A DNA stretch of 6,158 nt from Parvularculaceae bacterium UBA4496 (GCA_002388885.1 DGNI01000184.1:10318-16475), one strand, 5' to 3'; counted from the stretch's first letter, positions 1 through 6,158 are shown. Numbers and translations are program-made. The notes: generated by a model not told the origin, from the sequence alone.

Positions 1-2081
1 CCGCGTGGGTCTATGTCGAAGAAGAATTTTCGAACGGCGCCGCGCATTTCGCGTCGAATAATTCGTTCCTCAGACTGTATTATTTTGCCGGCCAGCTATG
101 GATGGGGACGCACCGTTCAAACGGCATTCGATTCACGTCGTCAGACGCCGTCCCGCGGGAAGAGTGGGTTTTCGTCGCTGGCGTCTGGGATGCGGCCGAC
201 GCCACGGCTACGCTCTATCTGAATGGCGAATCAAAGAGCGCCGACTTCAATCCCGACAATGATTTATCGCCTGACCGCAGTGTCTGGCTCGGCGCCCAGT
301 ATGCGGGCAAGTCCAGCATTCGAAACGTGCGCATGGATGACGTGCGCATCTACGACAAAGCGCTGAGCCTTGATCAGCTCGACGCGCTTTACGGTAGTGC
401 TGACCAGCAAGCGCAAAATATCGAGATAGCTGAACGCGATGCGAATGCAAATGAGCGCGAAACCGAAGACGGCCTTGAAGGGCCGCTGAAAAGAACGGAA
501 CCGGATGACGAGGCTGTCCTCGGCGACAACCCGCTCTCGGGCGCGGATCCGGCGACGCGCGACATAATCGCCCCGGACGACTTGCCGAATGATGAACTGG
601 AAGAAGATGTTGAAACGGCGCGGAATGCGCGCCCATCGCCGTCTTCGCGCCCGTTTCAACCTGACATGGACGCGAACAGCGCGCTGGAGCGCGCCAAAGG
701 GGAAACGCCCGAAGACGAACCGGCGCTCGGCTCATGCAATCGCGACGCGGATATCGTTTCCGGCGATCTGGGAAACCAGTGCCGCTGGATCGTCCAGGGC
801 CAGTTGGCGGTGGCGCCTGAATTGGACAGTTTATCGCGAAAATACGGGGCGCAGGCGCCGCTTGAAGGCGTCGAGGTGATTGTCAGCGGGCGGCGGAAAG
901 TCGCCGGCGTCTGGGTGAATTACGCCCCATGGGACAGCGTCCGTACTGACGCCAATGGCTGTTATCGCATTGCGGTCACGAAATCCTGCGCGCCGCGGCA
1001 GTTGAAAGTCAGAACGCGGTTTAAGGATGACGATCTTGAGGTGCGCCACGAAAATGCGATGAACGAGTTCACGAAGGTCAAGCCCTATGTGCTCGCAGAG
1101 CATGAAGACCGCACGTCCGGGATGTGGGAAATGGGGCTTCAGTTATTCGAAGACGGGGCAACCGGCGACCTTGGAAACTTTGAAGCCTATCGTCATGCGC
1201 AAATCTGGCGGGTCTATCGTGATGCAATTGACTGGATGAAAGCGCAGGGCGCGCAATACGCCTTCAAGACGAAGGTCAAGATTCAATATCCGCACAACGG
1301 CCGGGTCGGTGACGCAAGTGAGTCGAGCTATGCCAATCCGACGAACAAGGTCATCTATATTGTCAGAAATTCAGTGCGCGACCAGTTCGATTGGGGGATC
1401 GATTTCGATGCCGCAACGCTGTTGCATGAGCTGGGTCACATCTGGGCGTATAATTACAGCCAGGGAGAGATCTGCCTTACAGAAACCTTACTATTGAACG
1501 GTGGCGATACCCATGGGCTAGTCGACGACCACTGCACTGCGTTCTACGAAGGGTTCGCCGAATATTTCGCCGAGAAACTGGGGTACATTCTGGGCTACCA
1601 TGATCTTGAATTCACCCAGCGACCCTTTTCCAACACATATCTTATGACTGGTGGATACTGGGGCGATCCGTTGAATTCACTTGATGAATATCAGCGCGCC
1701 GATGTTGGCTGGCAGTCCTATTTTCATACACTGACGCTGGAAAATATCAGGCAACAGGATTTCTGGCCGGACGACAGCATCATTACAGACGCTGATCGCT
1801 CAACCTGGCGTGTGCAGACGAGAAACGCGCTGACTTCTCTTTCCGATACATGCCCGCGCGCATTGCAATATTTCAATTTCAAGGACGTATTGCGCGCCTT
1901 CTCACCGGGCGGGGGCGAGAAAAAATTCCTGTCGCGCGAGCAAACGACCGTGCCGGCGTTCAATTCGCGCCTGATGCGCATATACGACGAATTTGAATAT
2001 GAAAACCGCGTGGAAATTGAAGAACTGACAAACCCGTCAAATCCGAAGGAAACGTTCGAGGTCATCCCATGCCCGCAATGA
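1..2081 (+). CDS. Secreted LamG-domain protein with C-terminal gluzincin-type zinc metallopeptidase domain (5' partial)
   Basis: The frame is open from base 3 with no stop before 2079-2081, so the gene enters from the left edge. The ATG at 102 is internal: the codons before it (AWVYVEEEF...) align with GWVYTDEDW in the next gene's LamG domain. Counting window codons from base 3: 1-133 are the end of a LamG/concanavalin A-like fold (EWVFVAGVWDAA, then DDVRIYDKALS). Codons 134-257 are an Asp/Glu/Pro-rich, probably disordered linker. About 258-368 form a beta domain with GVEVIVSG and VRTDANGCYRI, as in carboxypeptidase-regulatory/transthyretin-like folds. About 390-692 are a peptidase domain with HELGH (H475, E476, H479) and YEGFAEYF, whose E516 is the likely third zinc ligand, as in the NEGFA motif of M1-type gluzincins. 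The H-to-E spacing is longer than in M1, and the insert carries Cys in GEIC and DDHC. Zinc-dependent proteolysis outside the cytoplasm is inferred; the substrate is unknown. The signal peptide is expected upstream of the window. The stop overlaps the start of the next gene. Confidence 0.9.
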   Translation, partial: AWVYVEEEFSNGAAHFASNNSFLRLYYFAGQLWMGTHRSNGIRFTSSDAVPREEWVFVAGVWDAADATATLYLNGESKSADFNPDNDLSPDRSVWLGAQYAGKSSIRNVRMDDVRIYDKALSLDQLDALYGSADQQAQNIEIAERDANANERETEDGLEGPLKRTEPDDEAVLGDNPLSGADPATRDIIAPDDLPNDELEEDVETARNARPSPSSRPFQPDMDANSALERAKGETPEDEPALGSCNRDADIVSGDLGNQCRWIVQGQLAVAPELDSLSRKYGAQAPLEGVEVIVSGRRKVAGVWVNYAPWDSVRTDANGCYRIAVTKSCAPRQLKVRTRFKDDDLEVRHENAMNEFTKVKPYVLAEHEDRTSGMWEMGLQLFEDGATGDLGNFEAYRHAQIWRVYRDAIDWMKAQGAQYAFKTKVKIQYPHNGRVGDASESSYANPTNKVIYIVRNSVRDQFDWGIDFDAATLLHELGHIWAYNYSQGEICLTETLLLNGGDTHGLVDDHCTAFYEGFAEYFAEKLGYILGYHDLEFTQRPFSNTYLMTGGYWGDPLNSLDEYQRADVGWQSYFHTLTLENIRQQDFWPDDSIITDADRSTWRVQTRNALTSLSDTCPRALQYFNFKDVLRAFSPGGGEKKFLSREQTTVPAFNSRLMRIYDEFEYENRVEIEELTNPSNPKETFEVIPCPQ
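165..220 (+). repeat. LamG core segment, copy 1 (paralogous to 2570-2625)
   Basis: This encodes WVFVAGVWDAADATATLYL. By direct hand comparison without gaps, it matches 44 of 56 bases and 15 of 19 full residues of the segment at 2570-2625 in the next gene. Most differences are at third positions or in the DATAT/NSKAT turn. It marks a duplicated domain, not a mobile repeat. Confidence 0.8.
1425..1571 (+). other. Zinc-binding and catalytic motif region of the metallopeptidase (HELGH ... YEGFAEYFAE)
   Basis: HELGH is encoded at 1425-1439, preceded by DAATLL, giving the usual hydrophobic helix before HExxH. The EGFAEYFAE stretch begins at 1548. The two His residues and Glu516 (window-codon numbering) are the expected zinc ligands, and Glu476 is the general base. 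Thirty-six residues separate the second His from Glu516. No key residue is missing, so the enzyme should be active. Assignment to a specific MEROPS family is not possible by eye. Confidence 0.8.
2058..2061 (+). promoter_or_regulatory. Ribosome binding site deciding the start of the second LamG gene
   Basis: GAGG lies 7 bases before the ATG at 2069, inside the 3' end of the preceding gene. This spacing favours 2069 over the in-frame ATG at 2078, although the latter would give the common four-base ATGA overlap with the upstream stop. Either choice implies translational coupling of the two genes. Confidence 0.5.
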
Positions 2082-3583
2082 AGAGGAACGTATTTGAGGC
2101 GAGGAGCATATGTTTCCTGCATGGTTTGATTTTGGCCATGGCGGTACTGTTCCCGGCCATGACGCTGGGCGTCGCGACGCCGGTACTCGCCCAGCAGCCC
2201 ATCGTTCACCTCAAATTCGACGGCTCGCTCGCCAATAGCGGATCGAACGGCGTTCAGGCGGAAGCCGTGGCGCCGGGATCGCGTGGCGAAACCCCCGCCA
2301 GCATCAGCTACGCCGAGGGCCGTTTCGGACAGGCCGGCCTGTTCGACGGCGACGTTGTCCTGCGCCTGCCCGTTCAGCTCGATAAAGATCAATACGGACA
2401 GTTCACGTTTACTGGATGGGTCTATACCGACGAAGACTGGGACGCCGAAGCGCCCATGATCGGCAATGGTTCCCATCTTTGGCTGAATATCTGGGGCCGC
2501 AACGTGCAAATGCAATGCGGAAAACATTGCCTTATCGTCCATGCTGGTACTGGGGTTCCCCCGGAGCGATGGGTGTTTATCGCCGGCGTCTGGGATGCGG
2601 CGAATAGCAAGGCAACGCTTTATCTCGACCAGCGCGTCACCAGCACGGAGGAAATGGACCTGAGCACGTTAGGCGAGGCGAGCGAGCATTTGTGGATCGG
2701 CGTGCGCGATGGCTCGAACATGTCCATGGCGAAAAGCATGCGATTTGATGATTTCCGCTTTTATGATCGGACGCTTTCAGCCTCGCAAATCGCAGCGATC
2801 CGGGCCGGCGCGTCTCTAGATAGTCCGTTGACGGGACAGCCCGCGCGCGACGGGCCTGTTCTCGCCGAGAATACTGAGCTTGATCCGCAAATTGGCGGCG
2901 CAAGTGATATCGAGAAAGCCAAGACAGGCGGCGAGTCCAGCGCCGAATCGTCGGCGCCGCGGCCGGCCGCCGAAACGACCGAAGATCCATCCGACGACGG
3001 AAAACGGCGCGTCATCGGATGGCGGATCAACCATGATAATTCTTACACAACCGAATTGGCGGGCCGGCCAGGCGATTTGTCGCGAATCCTTAAAGTTTCG
3101 ACGCCCGGCGCCGGTATACAGCGTGTGGGGTGGCGAACAGATAAAGGAATGGCGTGTCGAATGCTGATCGATGACGACAGCACCGGTACGGATTGGGAAA
3201 AAGAGGCAGGCACATGCTTGTATGTCATGGGAAGCCGCGTCGCCAATCTTGATGGCGGATACATCACGGATCTTTATTTTTCTCCTAAAGCAACGCTTAC
3301 TGACGGTCTGGATCAACTGATCCTAACCGCGTACCGCATCAATGGCCAGGGGCAGCTTGTCGATGAGCTCAAGGAGACGACGAAAGACATAGATACGCAT
3401 AAACTTCCGCTACCGCTCCTGCCGCCGCTTGCCGATCCGGATTACCAGAACGAGACATCGTGCATTCGCGACCACGTGGCGACAGGCCTGGTCGCGCACT
3501 ACAAACGGCGCGCCACGAATGCAACGACAATTGTCGGGCTGCAACTTATCTGCTCGGCGGTCGTCAAACTGTATGAGGAATGA
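2069..3583 (+). CDS. Secreted LamG-domain protein with an unrecognised cysteine-containing C-terminal domain
   Basis: This is a complete 504-residue protein. Residues 1-41 are a Sec signal peptide: basic residues near the start, a hydrophobic core (LILAMAVLF onward) and probable signal peptidase I cleavage after VLA at residue 41. Residues 44-248 form a Laminin_G_3/concanavalin A-like domain, starting IVHLKFDGSL, with RWVFIAGVWDAA in the middle and ending FDDFRFYDRTLSASQI. Such domains usually bind glycans or proteins. Residues 249-314 are a Ser/Ala/Glu/Pro-rich linker. Residues 315-504 are a compact domain I do not recognise, with C363, C383, C465 and C495 (two possible disulfides) and the pattern C-IRDHVATGL ... 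GLQLIC near the end. That pattern resembles short beta-rich lectin-like repeats but is not enough for a family name. No catalytic motif is visible. The LamG domain is a paralogue of that in the upstream gene, which it overlaps by 13 bases. The downstream lipoprotein gene overlaps its stop by 4 bases. A binding or adhesion role outside the cytoplasm is inferred. Confidence 0.92.
   Translation: MPAMKRNVFEARSICFLHGLILAMAVLFPAMTLGVATPVLAQQPIVHLKFDGSLANSGSNGVQAEAVAPGSRGETPASISYAEGRFGQAGLFDGDVVLRLPVQLDKDQYGQFTFTGWVYTDEDWDAEAPMIGNGSHLWLNIWGRNVQMQCGKHCLIVHAGTGVPPERWVFIAGVWDAANSKATLYLDQRVTSTEEMDLSTLGEASEHLWIGVRDGSNMSMAKSMRFDDFRFYDRTLSASQIAAIRAGASLDSPLTGQPARDGPVLAENTELDPQIGGASDIEKAKTGGESSAESSAPRPAAETTEDPSDDGKRRVIGWRINHDNSYTTELAGRPGDLSRILKVSTPGAGIQRVGWRTDKGMACRMLIDDDSTGTDWEKEAGTCLYVMGSRVANLDGGYITDLYFSPKATLTDGLDQLILTAYRINGQGQLVDELKETTKDIDTHKLPLPLLPPLADPDYQNETSCIRDHVATGLVAHYKRRATNATTIVGLQLICSAVVKLYEE
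2570..2625 (+). repeat. LamG core segment, copy 2 (paralogous to 165-220)
   Basis: This encodes WVFIAGVWDAANSKATLYL in the second LamG gene and pairs with the segment at 165-220. The similarity extends at protein level to the flanks (A/GWVY upstream; DDVRIYDKALS versus DDFRFYDRTLS downstream). That supports duplication of the whole domain. Confidence 0.8.
3575..3579 (+). promoter_or_regulatory. Ribosome binding site for the first lipoprotein gene
   Basis: GAGGA sits in the last codons of the upstream gene. Three consecutive in-frame ATGs follow at 3580, 3583 and 3586. Spacing from the motif is 0, 3 and 6 bases respectively, so the third ATG (3586) is best placed for initiation, and the first is the least likely. 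Confidence 0.5.
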
Positions 3584-4107
3584 TGATGTTTGATCCCCGC
3601 ACATTCGCGTCTACGTTTTTTTTGTGCTCATGCCTTCTATTCGTTGTGGCCTGCGGCGGAGACAAAGCGTCCACATCGACGGGGACTGAAGCAACAGATG
3701 CGTCCCTTGCGCAGACCGCCGCCAAAAGTAGATTCGATGGCGCAACCATCGCCTTTTTCGAAGACTTGCCAGACGCGAAAGATGTGCCCCAAGCTGAAAT
3801 GGGCGATCTCTACTTCAAGCTCCTGACGCGGATCACGGTGAAGGCGCAGGCGGTGCGGAATGAAAAAGCCGCCCGATCGACGCGTGACCTGATCGATTAC
3901 GCCCATGCCCAGGCAATAATCCTTGAAACGCGCTCGGAATCCTTGCCGGAAGAGGAGAAGAGCAAACTATTCCAGGATAGCCTCTCGCAAATCATGTGGG
4001 CGGAGCGAAAATATCAAATGGCGCTGCGCAAATTTGGCGACGACGATCCGAAATATTTGCGCGATTTCGCTGAGTATGCCGATAAAGACTGGCCGCAATT
4101 GCGGTAG
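3580..4107 (+). CDS. Small predicted lipoprotein of unknown function (helical)
   Basis: The reading frame gives 175 residues from the first of three tandem ATGs; initiation at 3586 (173 residues) fits the GAGGA motif better. The N-terminus is a lipoprotein signal with a hydrophobic stretch and lipobox VVAC, with the acylated Cys at residue 25 (first-ATG numbering). Gly at +2 argues against inner-membrane retention, so an outer-membrane anchor is likely. A Ser/Thr-rich tether (about 26-45) follows. From about 60 the protein is charged and predicted mostly alpha-helical (YFKLLTRITVKAQAV, KLFQDSLSQIMWAERKYQMAL), ending KDWPQLR. The mature part has no Cys other than the anchor, and no enzymatic motif. 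I recognise no family. It overlaps the upstream stop by 4 bases and lies 9-21 bases before the next lipoprotein gene, so it is probably co-translated with the LamG proteins. A role as a membrane-anchored partner or chaperone for them is conceivable but only inferred. Confidence 0.85.
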   Translation: MMMFDPRTFASTFFLCSCLLFVVACGGDKASTSTGTEATDASLAQTAAKSRFDGATIAFFEDLPDAKDVPQAEMGDLYFKLLTRITVKAQAVRNEKAARSTRDLIDYAHAQAIILETRSESLPEEEKSKLFQDSLSQIMWAERKYQMALRKFGDDDPKYLRDFAEYADKDWPQLR

Positions 4108-4116
4108 CGAAACTGG

Positions 4117-4881
4117 ATGGTTGAGATCATGAAAATTTGGAATAGTCTTGTTATTGCTGTGACATTGGCGCTTGCCGGCTGCGGCGGCGAGCCCTCTTCG
4201 CCGGACAGCGGAACAGAGCAGGCGAACGCCAATTCGGAAAATGCGGTGGCGGCAGGTGCCGCCGTCGAAGGCGGCATGAAATTATGCACGCACCGGCTGA
4301 TGGAACTTGATAAACAGCTGGCAGATTCAAAACTCACAAACGAGCAAAAAGCGTCGTTCGATTTGACCCGTGAGTCCGCCGTGGCCATGTGCGGCAACGG
4401 ACAAGAAAAGCTCGCGGTTGAGATGACCGATTCCCTGTCCGCCGCGATTGAAAAAGCTTCCGGTATTTCCGCATCTGTAAGCGAAGACGACGCCAATGCG
4501 AATCAAACGGCGCCAGGAGAAGAATATGCGCTCGGCGATCCTCGCTCTGATCTAGAACGCTTTTACGGTCTTTACGCGTTGCCCGACCAATCAGATCGGA
4601 AACTCTTTGTCGCACCGGCGAAAAGCCCCAATCCGGACCGTCCGATTCCGGACGGTTATATTATGATTGGCTCCATGTGGGGCGACGCGACCAACTGGTA
4701 TATGAAGTCGGTTGCGGACACTCGCTTTGAGCAACAATGGGTTAATCCCGCAGGCTCGCCTATGATTGCGACATTTGAAATAGACGAAAGCAGTAATGCG
4801 TCATCCTTAAGCGTCACTTCGGAGTATCTGAATTACAACAACATGCCGCGTGCCGGCGATTTACCTGAAGACTGGCAATAA
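4117..4881 (+). CDS. Predicted lipoprotein of unknown function, two-domain
   Basis: The frame gives 254 residues from the ATG at 4117. The ATG at 4129 (250 residues, MKIWNSLVIAVTLALAGC) gives a more typical lipoprotein signal, and neither start has a strong ribosome binding site. The lipobox is LAGC with Cys at residue 22 and Gly at +2, pointing to the outer membrane. After an Asn/Ala/Ser-rich tether, residues about 50-120 look helical with C57 and C92, which could form a periplasmic disulfide. A second acidic, Asn-rich linker follows. Residues about 140-254 look like a beta-rich domain with RFYGLYALP, DGYIMIGSMWGD, NWYMKSVADTRFEQQW and IATFEIDE. The FYGLY-then-strands layout recalls small beta-barrel domains such as those trailing serine hydrolases, but I cannot assign a family. 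It is the last gene of the + strand cluster, 9 bases after the previous stop (21 if the second ATG is used). A structural or ligand-binding role is inferred only from location. Confidence 0.87.
   Translation: MVEIMKIWNSLVIAVTLALAGCGGEPSSPDSGTEQANANSENAVAAGAAVEGGMKLCTHRLMELDKQLADSKLTNEQKASFDLTRESAVAMCGNGQEKLAVEMTDSLSAAIEKASGISASVSEDDANANQTAPGEEYALGDPRSDLERFYGLYALPDQSDRKLFVAPAKSPNPDRPIPDGYIMIGSMWGDATNWYMKSVADTRFEQQWVNPAGSPMIATFEIDESSNASSLSVTSEYLNYNNMPRAGDLPEDWQ
4637..4656 (+). repeat. Perfect 8-bp inverted repeat with 4-base loop inside the second lipoprotein gene
   Basis: ACCGTCCG (4637-4644) is followed by ATTC and then its exact reverse complement CGGACGGT (4649-4656). The direct repeat TCCGGAC also occurs at 4632-4638 and 4647-4653. 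It encodes part of NPDRPIPDGY in the gene. There is no following T-run, so it is not an intrinsic terminator. It may be chance in GC-rich coding DNA or an mRNA hairpin. Confidence 0.6.
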
Positions 4882-4915
4882 CACACTCACAAGCGGGTGA
4901 TTCAAAAAATCTGCA
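4882..4915. other. Short convergent intergenic gap, no clear terminator
   Basis: These 34 bases separate the stop of the + strand operon from the stop of the - strand regulator. The best hairpin is CACTC (4884-4888) with GGGTG (4895-4899), including one G-T pair, around a six-base loop. It is not followed by a T-run on the + strand, and the A-run at 4904-4909 lies on the wrong side for the - strand. Termination is either Rho-dependent or uses sequence not recognised here. Confidence 0.4.
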
Positions 4916-6158
4916 TCAGGCGCCAGAAGACTTGTCCCCGTTTGGCAACAACCACGGCTCGCTCTGGACCAATATCGTCGCATCCATGCGATTTTCGACA
5001 TTCAGCTTGCGCAATATTGACGAAACGTGATTCTCGATCGTTCGCTTGGAGCGCGACGTGATATCTGCAATCTCGGGATTGGATCGTCCCTCGACCAGCA
5101 GCGACAGGACGGTCTGTTCTTTCTGGGTGAGTCCGAGGGGATGATTGCGCGACGCCTTATAGGGGCCGCGCCGCCGGTTCGGAAGTTTATCGTCAACGCC
5201 GATGGATTTTGCGCGTTGTAGGACAGTTTTCTCAATCGCAGCGGCGCCAATATCCTGGGTGATTTCGATCGCTTGCGCCAACAACTTTGGCTCCGCCGAT
5301 TGTGACAAGGCCAAAGCGTGCGAAACTGGCGCGCCAAGTTTTTTCCATTTCGCAGCCGCGCCCGCAATATCGCCATTGATCTCCAGTCTCATTGGGGCCG
5401 GCAAGTCAACCAAGAATTCTTCAGGAACCTGATACCCGAACCGCTTTCCCCATATCACAACGTCTCCTCGGTGCCAGAGATGCATCACTTCGGCTCCAAT
5501 ATCAAACACCGCATAAAGACTTTCCTCCGCCATGCGCGGCTGGTTGTTAAGCCAAGCGTATAACAACCGTGTGAGATGGGCGGGAACAATATGTTGCGGT
5601 TCTTCAGTCGCAGAGGCATGGTCTGTGGCGTTGCCCAAAACTTGATTTGCGTTATCGTCACCGAATAGCGTCTTGACTTTCGCCAAAACAAGCCGGGACG
5701 GCAATTTCATCAATTTCGTTTGACGCTCGAGTTGCAGCACGCCTTCCGCAATTGCTCTTGCATCGTAAAGTCGGCCCTGTTCGCAACGCAATTGAGCCTG
5801 TCTTCCGACCAGATAATGCGTCCAGGAATCAAGATCATTTCTGGTGTCAAAAGCGATACCCTCCATGATTACACGCTCGGCCAAATCGAATTCTTTAAAT
5901 TCCACACCATATTCGGACAAATTCGTATAAACGCGGGCCGCGTGCTCGTGGAATCCATTTTCCATAGAAATTGCGAGACTTTTTTCCAGCATGTCCACGC
6001 CAGTCCGATCATTACGAAAAGCACGAGCAACACCCACATTATTGAGTGCATGGACGCGAATTTCCGTTGCGTCGAACTGATCAGCGAGCTTCAGGGCTTT
6101 TTCGCCCCATTCTACCGCGTCCTCCATCCTGTCGCTCAGCATAAAAAGCTGGGATTTC
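4916..6158 (-). CDS. TPR-containing LuxR-family transcriptional regulator (5' partial)
   Basis: The frame stays open past the ATG at 6142 to the right edge (upstream codons read KSQLF), and that ATG falls inside a helical repeat, so the true start is outside the window. Numbering from that ATG (408 residues): 1 to about 143 show tetratricopeptide-like helical pairs (EDAVEWGEKALKLAD, GVDMLEKSLAISMENG, FDLAERVIMEGIAF, GRLYDARAIAEGVL). About 144-330 are further helices without a clear motif. RRRGPYKASRNHPLGLT leads into a GerE/LuxR DNA-binding domain at 336-392 (LTQKEQTVLSLLVEGRSNPEIA, then KRTIENHVSSILRKLNVENR). The HTH lies at about 4967-5137. This linker-plus-HTH arrangement is typical of large LuxR regulators with an N-terminal AAA/STAND-type ATPase and central TPRs, so a missing ATPase domain is inferred. 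No receiver or autoinducer-binding domain is seen. It converges on the + strand operon, so any control of that operon is speculative. Confidence 0.92.
   Translation of the reverse strand, partial: KSQLFMLSDRMEDAVEWGEKALKLADQFDATEIRVHALNNVGVARAFRNDRTGVDMLEKSLAISMENGFHEHAARVYTNLSEYGVEFKEFDLAERVIMEGIAFDTRNDLDSWTHYLVGRQAQLRCEQGRLYDARAIAEGVLQLERQTKLMKLPSRLVLAKVKTLFGDDNANQVLGNATDHASATEEPQHIVPAHLTRLLYAWLNNQPRMAEESLYAVFDIGAEVMHLWHRGDVVIWGKRFGYQVPEEFLVDLPAPMRLEINGDIAGAAAKWKKLGAPVSHALALSQSAEPKLLAQAIEITQDIGAAAIEKTVLQRAKSIGVDDKLPNRRRGPYKASRNHPLGLTQKEQTVLSLLVEGRSNPEIADITSRSKRTIENHVSSILRKLNVENRMDATILVQSEPWLLPNGDKSSGA
4967..5137 (-). other. LuxR/GerE-type helix-turn-helix DNA-binding domain
   Basis: The classic signature is intact: LTQKEQTVLSLL for helix 1, EGRSNPEIAD for the scaffold helix, KRTIENHVSSILRKLNV for the recognition and dimerisation helices, and NRMDA at the end. 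All usual conserved positions (E of the LTxxE motif, EG, EIA, T-x-x-x-H, KL, R) are present, so DNA binding should be functional. Confidence 0.93.

Noticed and set aside
102..104. ATG at 102 as the true start of the first gene
   Set aside because: The upstream codons in the same frame continue the LamG domain and align with the neighbouring paralogue, so the gene begins outside the window.
1724..2542. Long open frame of 272 codons on the - strand across the junction of the two LamG genes
   Set aside because: It is antisense to two well-supported genes, shows no recognisable domain, and its translation looks like reverse-complement shadow composition.
2950..2972. GC-rich inverted repeat in the linker of the second LamG gene
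   Set aside because: The stem is short with a large loop, in highly GC-biased Ala/Pro linker codons; chance is sufficient.
2816..3316. Open frame of 166 codons on the - strand within the second LamG gene
   Set aside because: It has no motif and lies opposite a coding region whose domain structure is continuous; it is a GC-driven shadow.
4884..4910. Intrinsic terminator between the convergent genes
   Set aside because: The stem has only five pairs with one wobble, and there is no T-run in the correct position for either strand.
6140..6142. ATG at 6142 (- strand) as the true start of the LuxR-type gene
   Set aside because: The frame remains open to the window edge and the residues before it fit the first TPR helix, so the protein is truncated by the edge.

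Overview
The window holds five protein-coding genes and almost no non-coding DNA. Four genes on the + strand are packed head to tail (gaps of -13 to +21 bases depending on start choice). A fifth gene, on the - strand, converges on them. Both outer genes are cut by the window edges: the first lacks its 5' end (left edge) and the last lacks its 5' end (right edge). No rRNA, tRNA, CRISPR array, insertion sequence or prophage gene was seen. The moderately high GC, the diderm-type lipoprotein signals and the style of the LuxR-type regulator suggest a Gram-negative proteobacterium, perhaps an alphaproteobacterium. This is an impression, not a proof.

The + strand operon (1-4881) encodes only predicted exported proteins. 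Gene 1 (1-2081, partial) has the C-terminal half of a LamG/concanavalin A-like domain, an acidic disordered linker, a transthyretin/carboxypeptidase-regulatory-like beta domain and a zinc metallopeptidase domain (HELGH, then a YEGFAEYF motif). Gene 2 (2069-3583) is a full-length secreted protein. It has a signal peptide, a LamG domain clearly paralogous to that of gene 1, a similar low-complexity linker and an unrecognised four-cysteine C-terminal domain. Genes 3 (3580-4107) and 4 (4117-4881) are small lipoproteins with clean lipoboxes and no recognised domain.

The operon therefore looks like a cell-surface or periplasmic module. Two proteins share an N-terminal LamG binding module but have different C-terminal domains, one of them a probable protease, and two lipoproteins accompany them. 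The natural inference is that the four act together on an extracellular or envelope substrate, but the sequence does not say which.

The - strand gene (4916-6158, partial) encodes the C-terminal part of a large TPR-containing regulator ending in a LuxR/GerE helix-turn-helix. It converges on the operon with only 34 bases between stop codons, so it shares no promoter with it and a regulatory link is only neighbourhood-based. The operon promoter lies upstream of the window.
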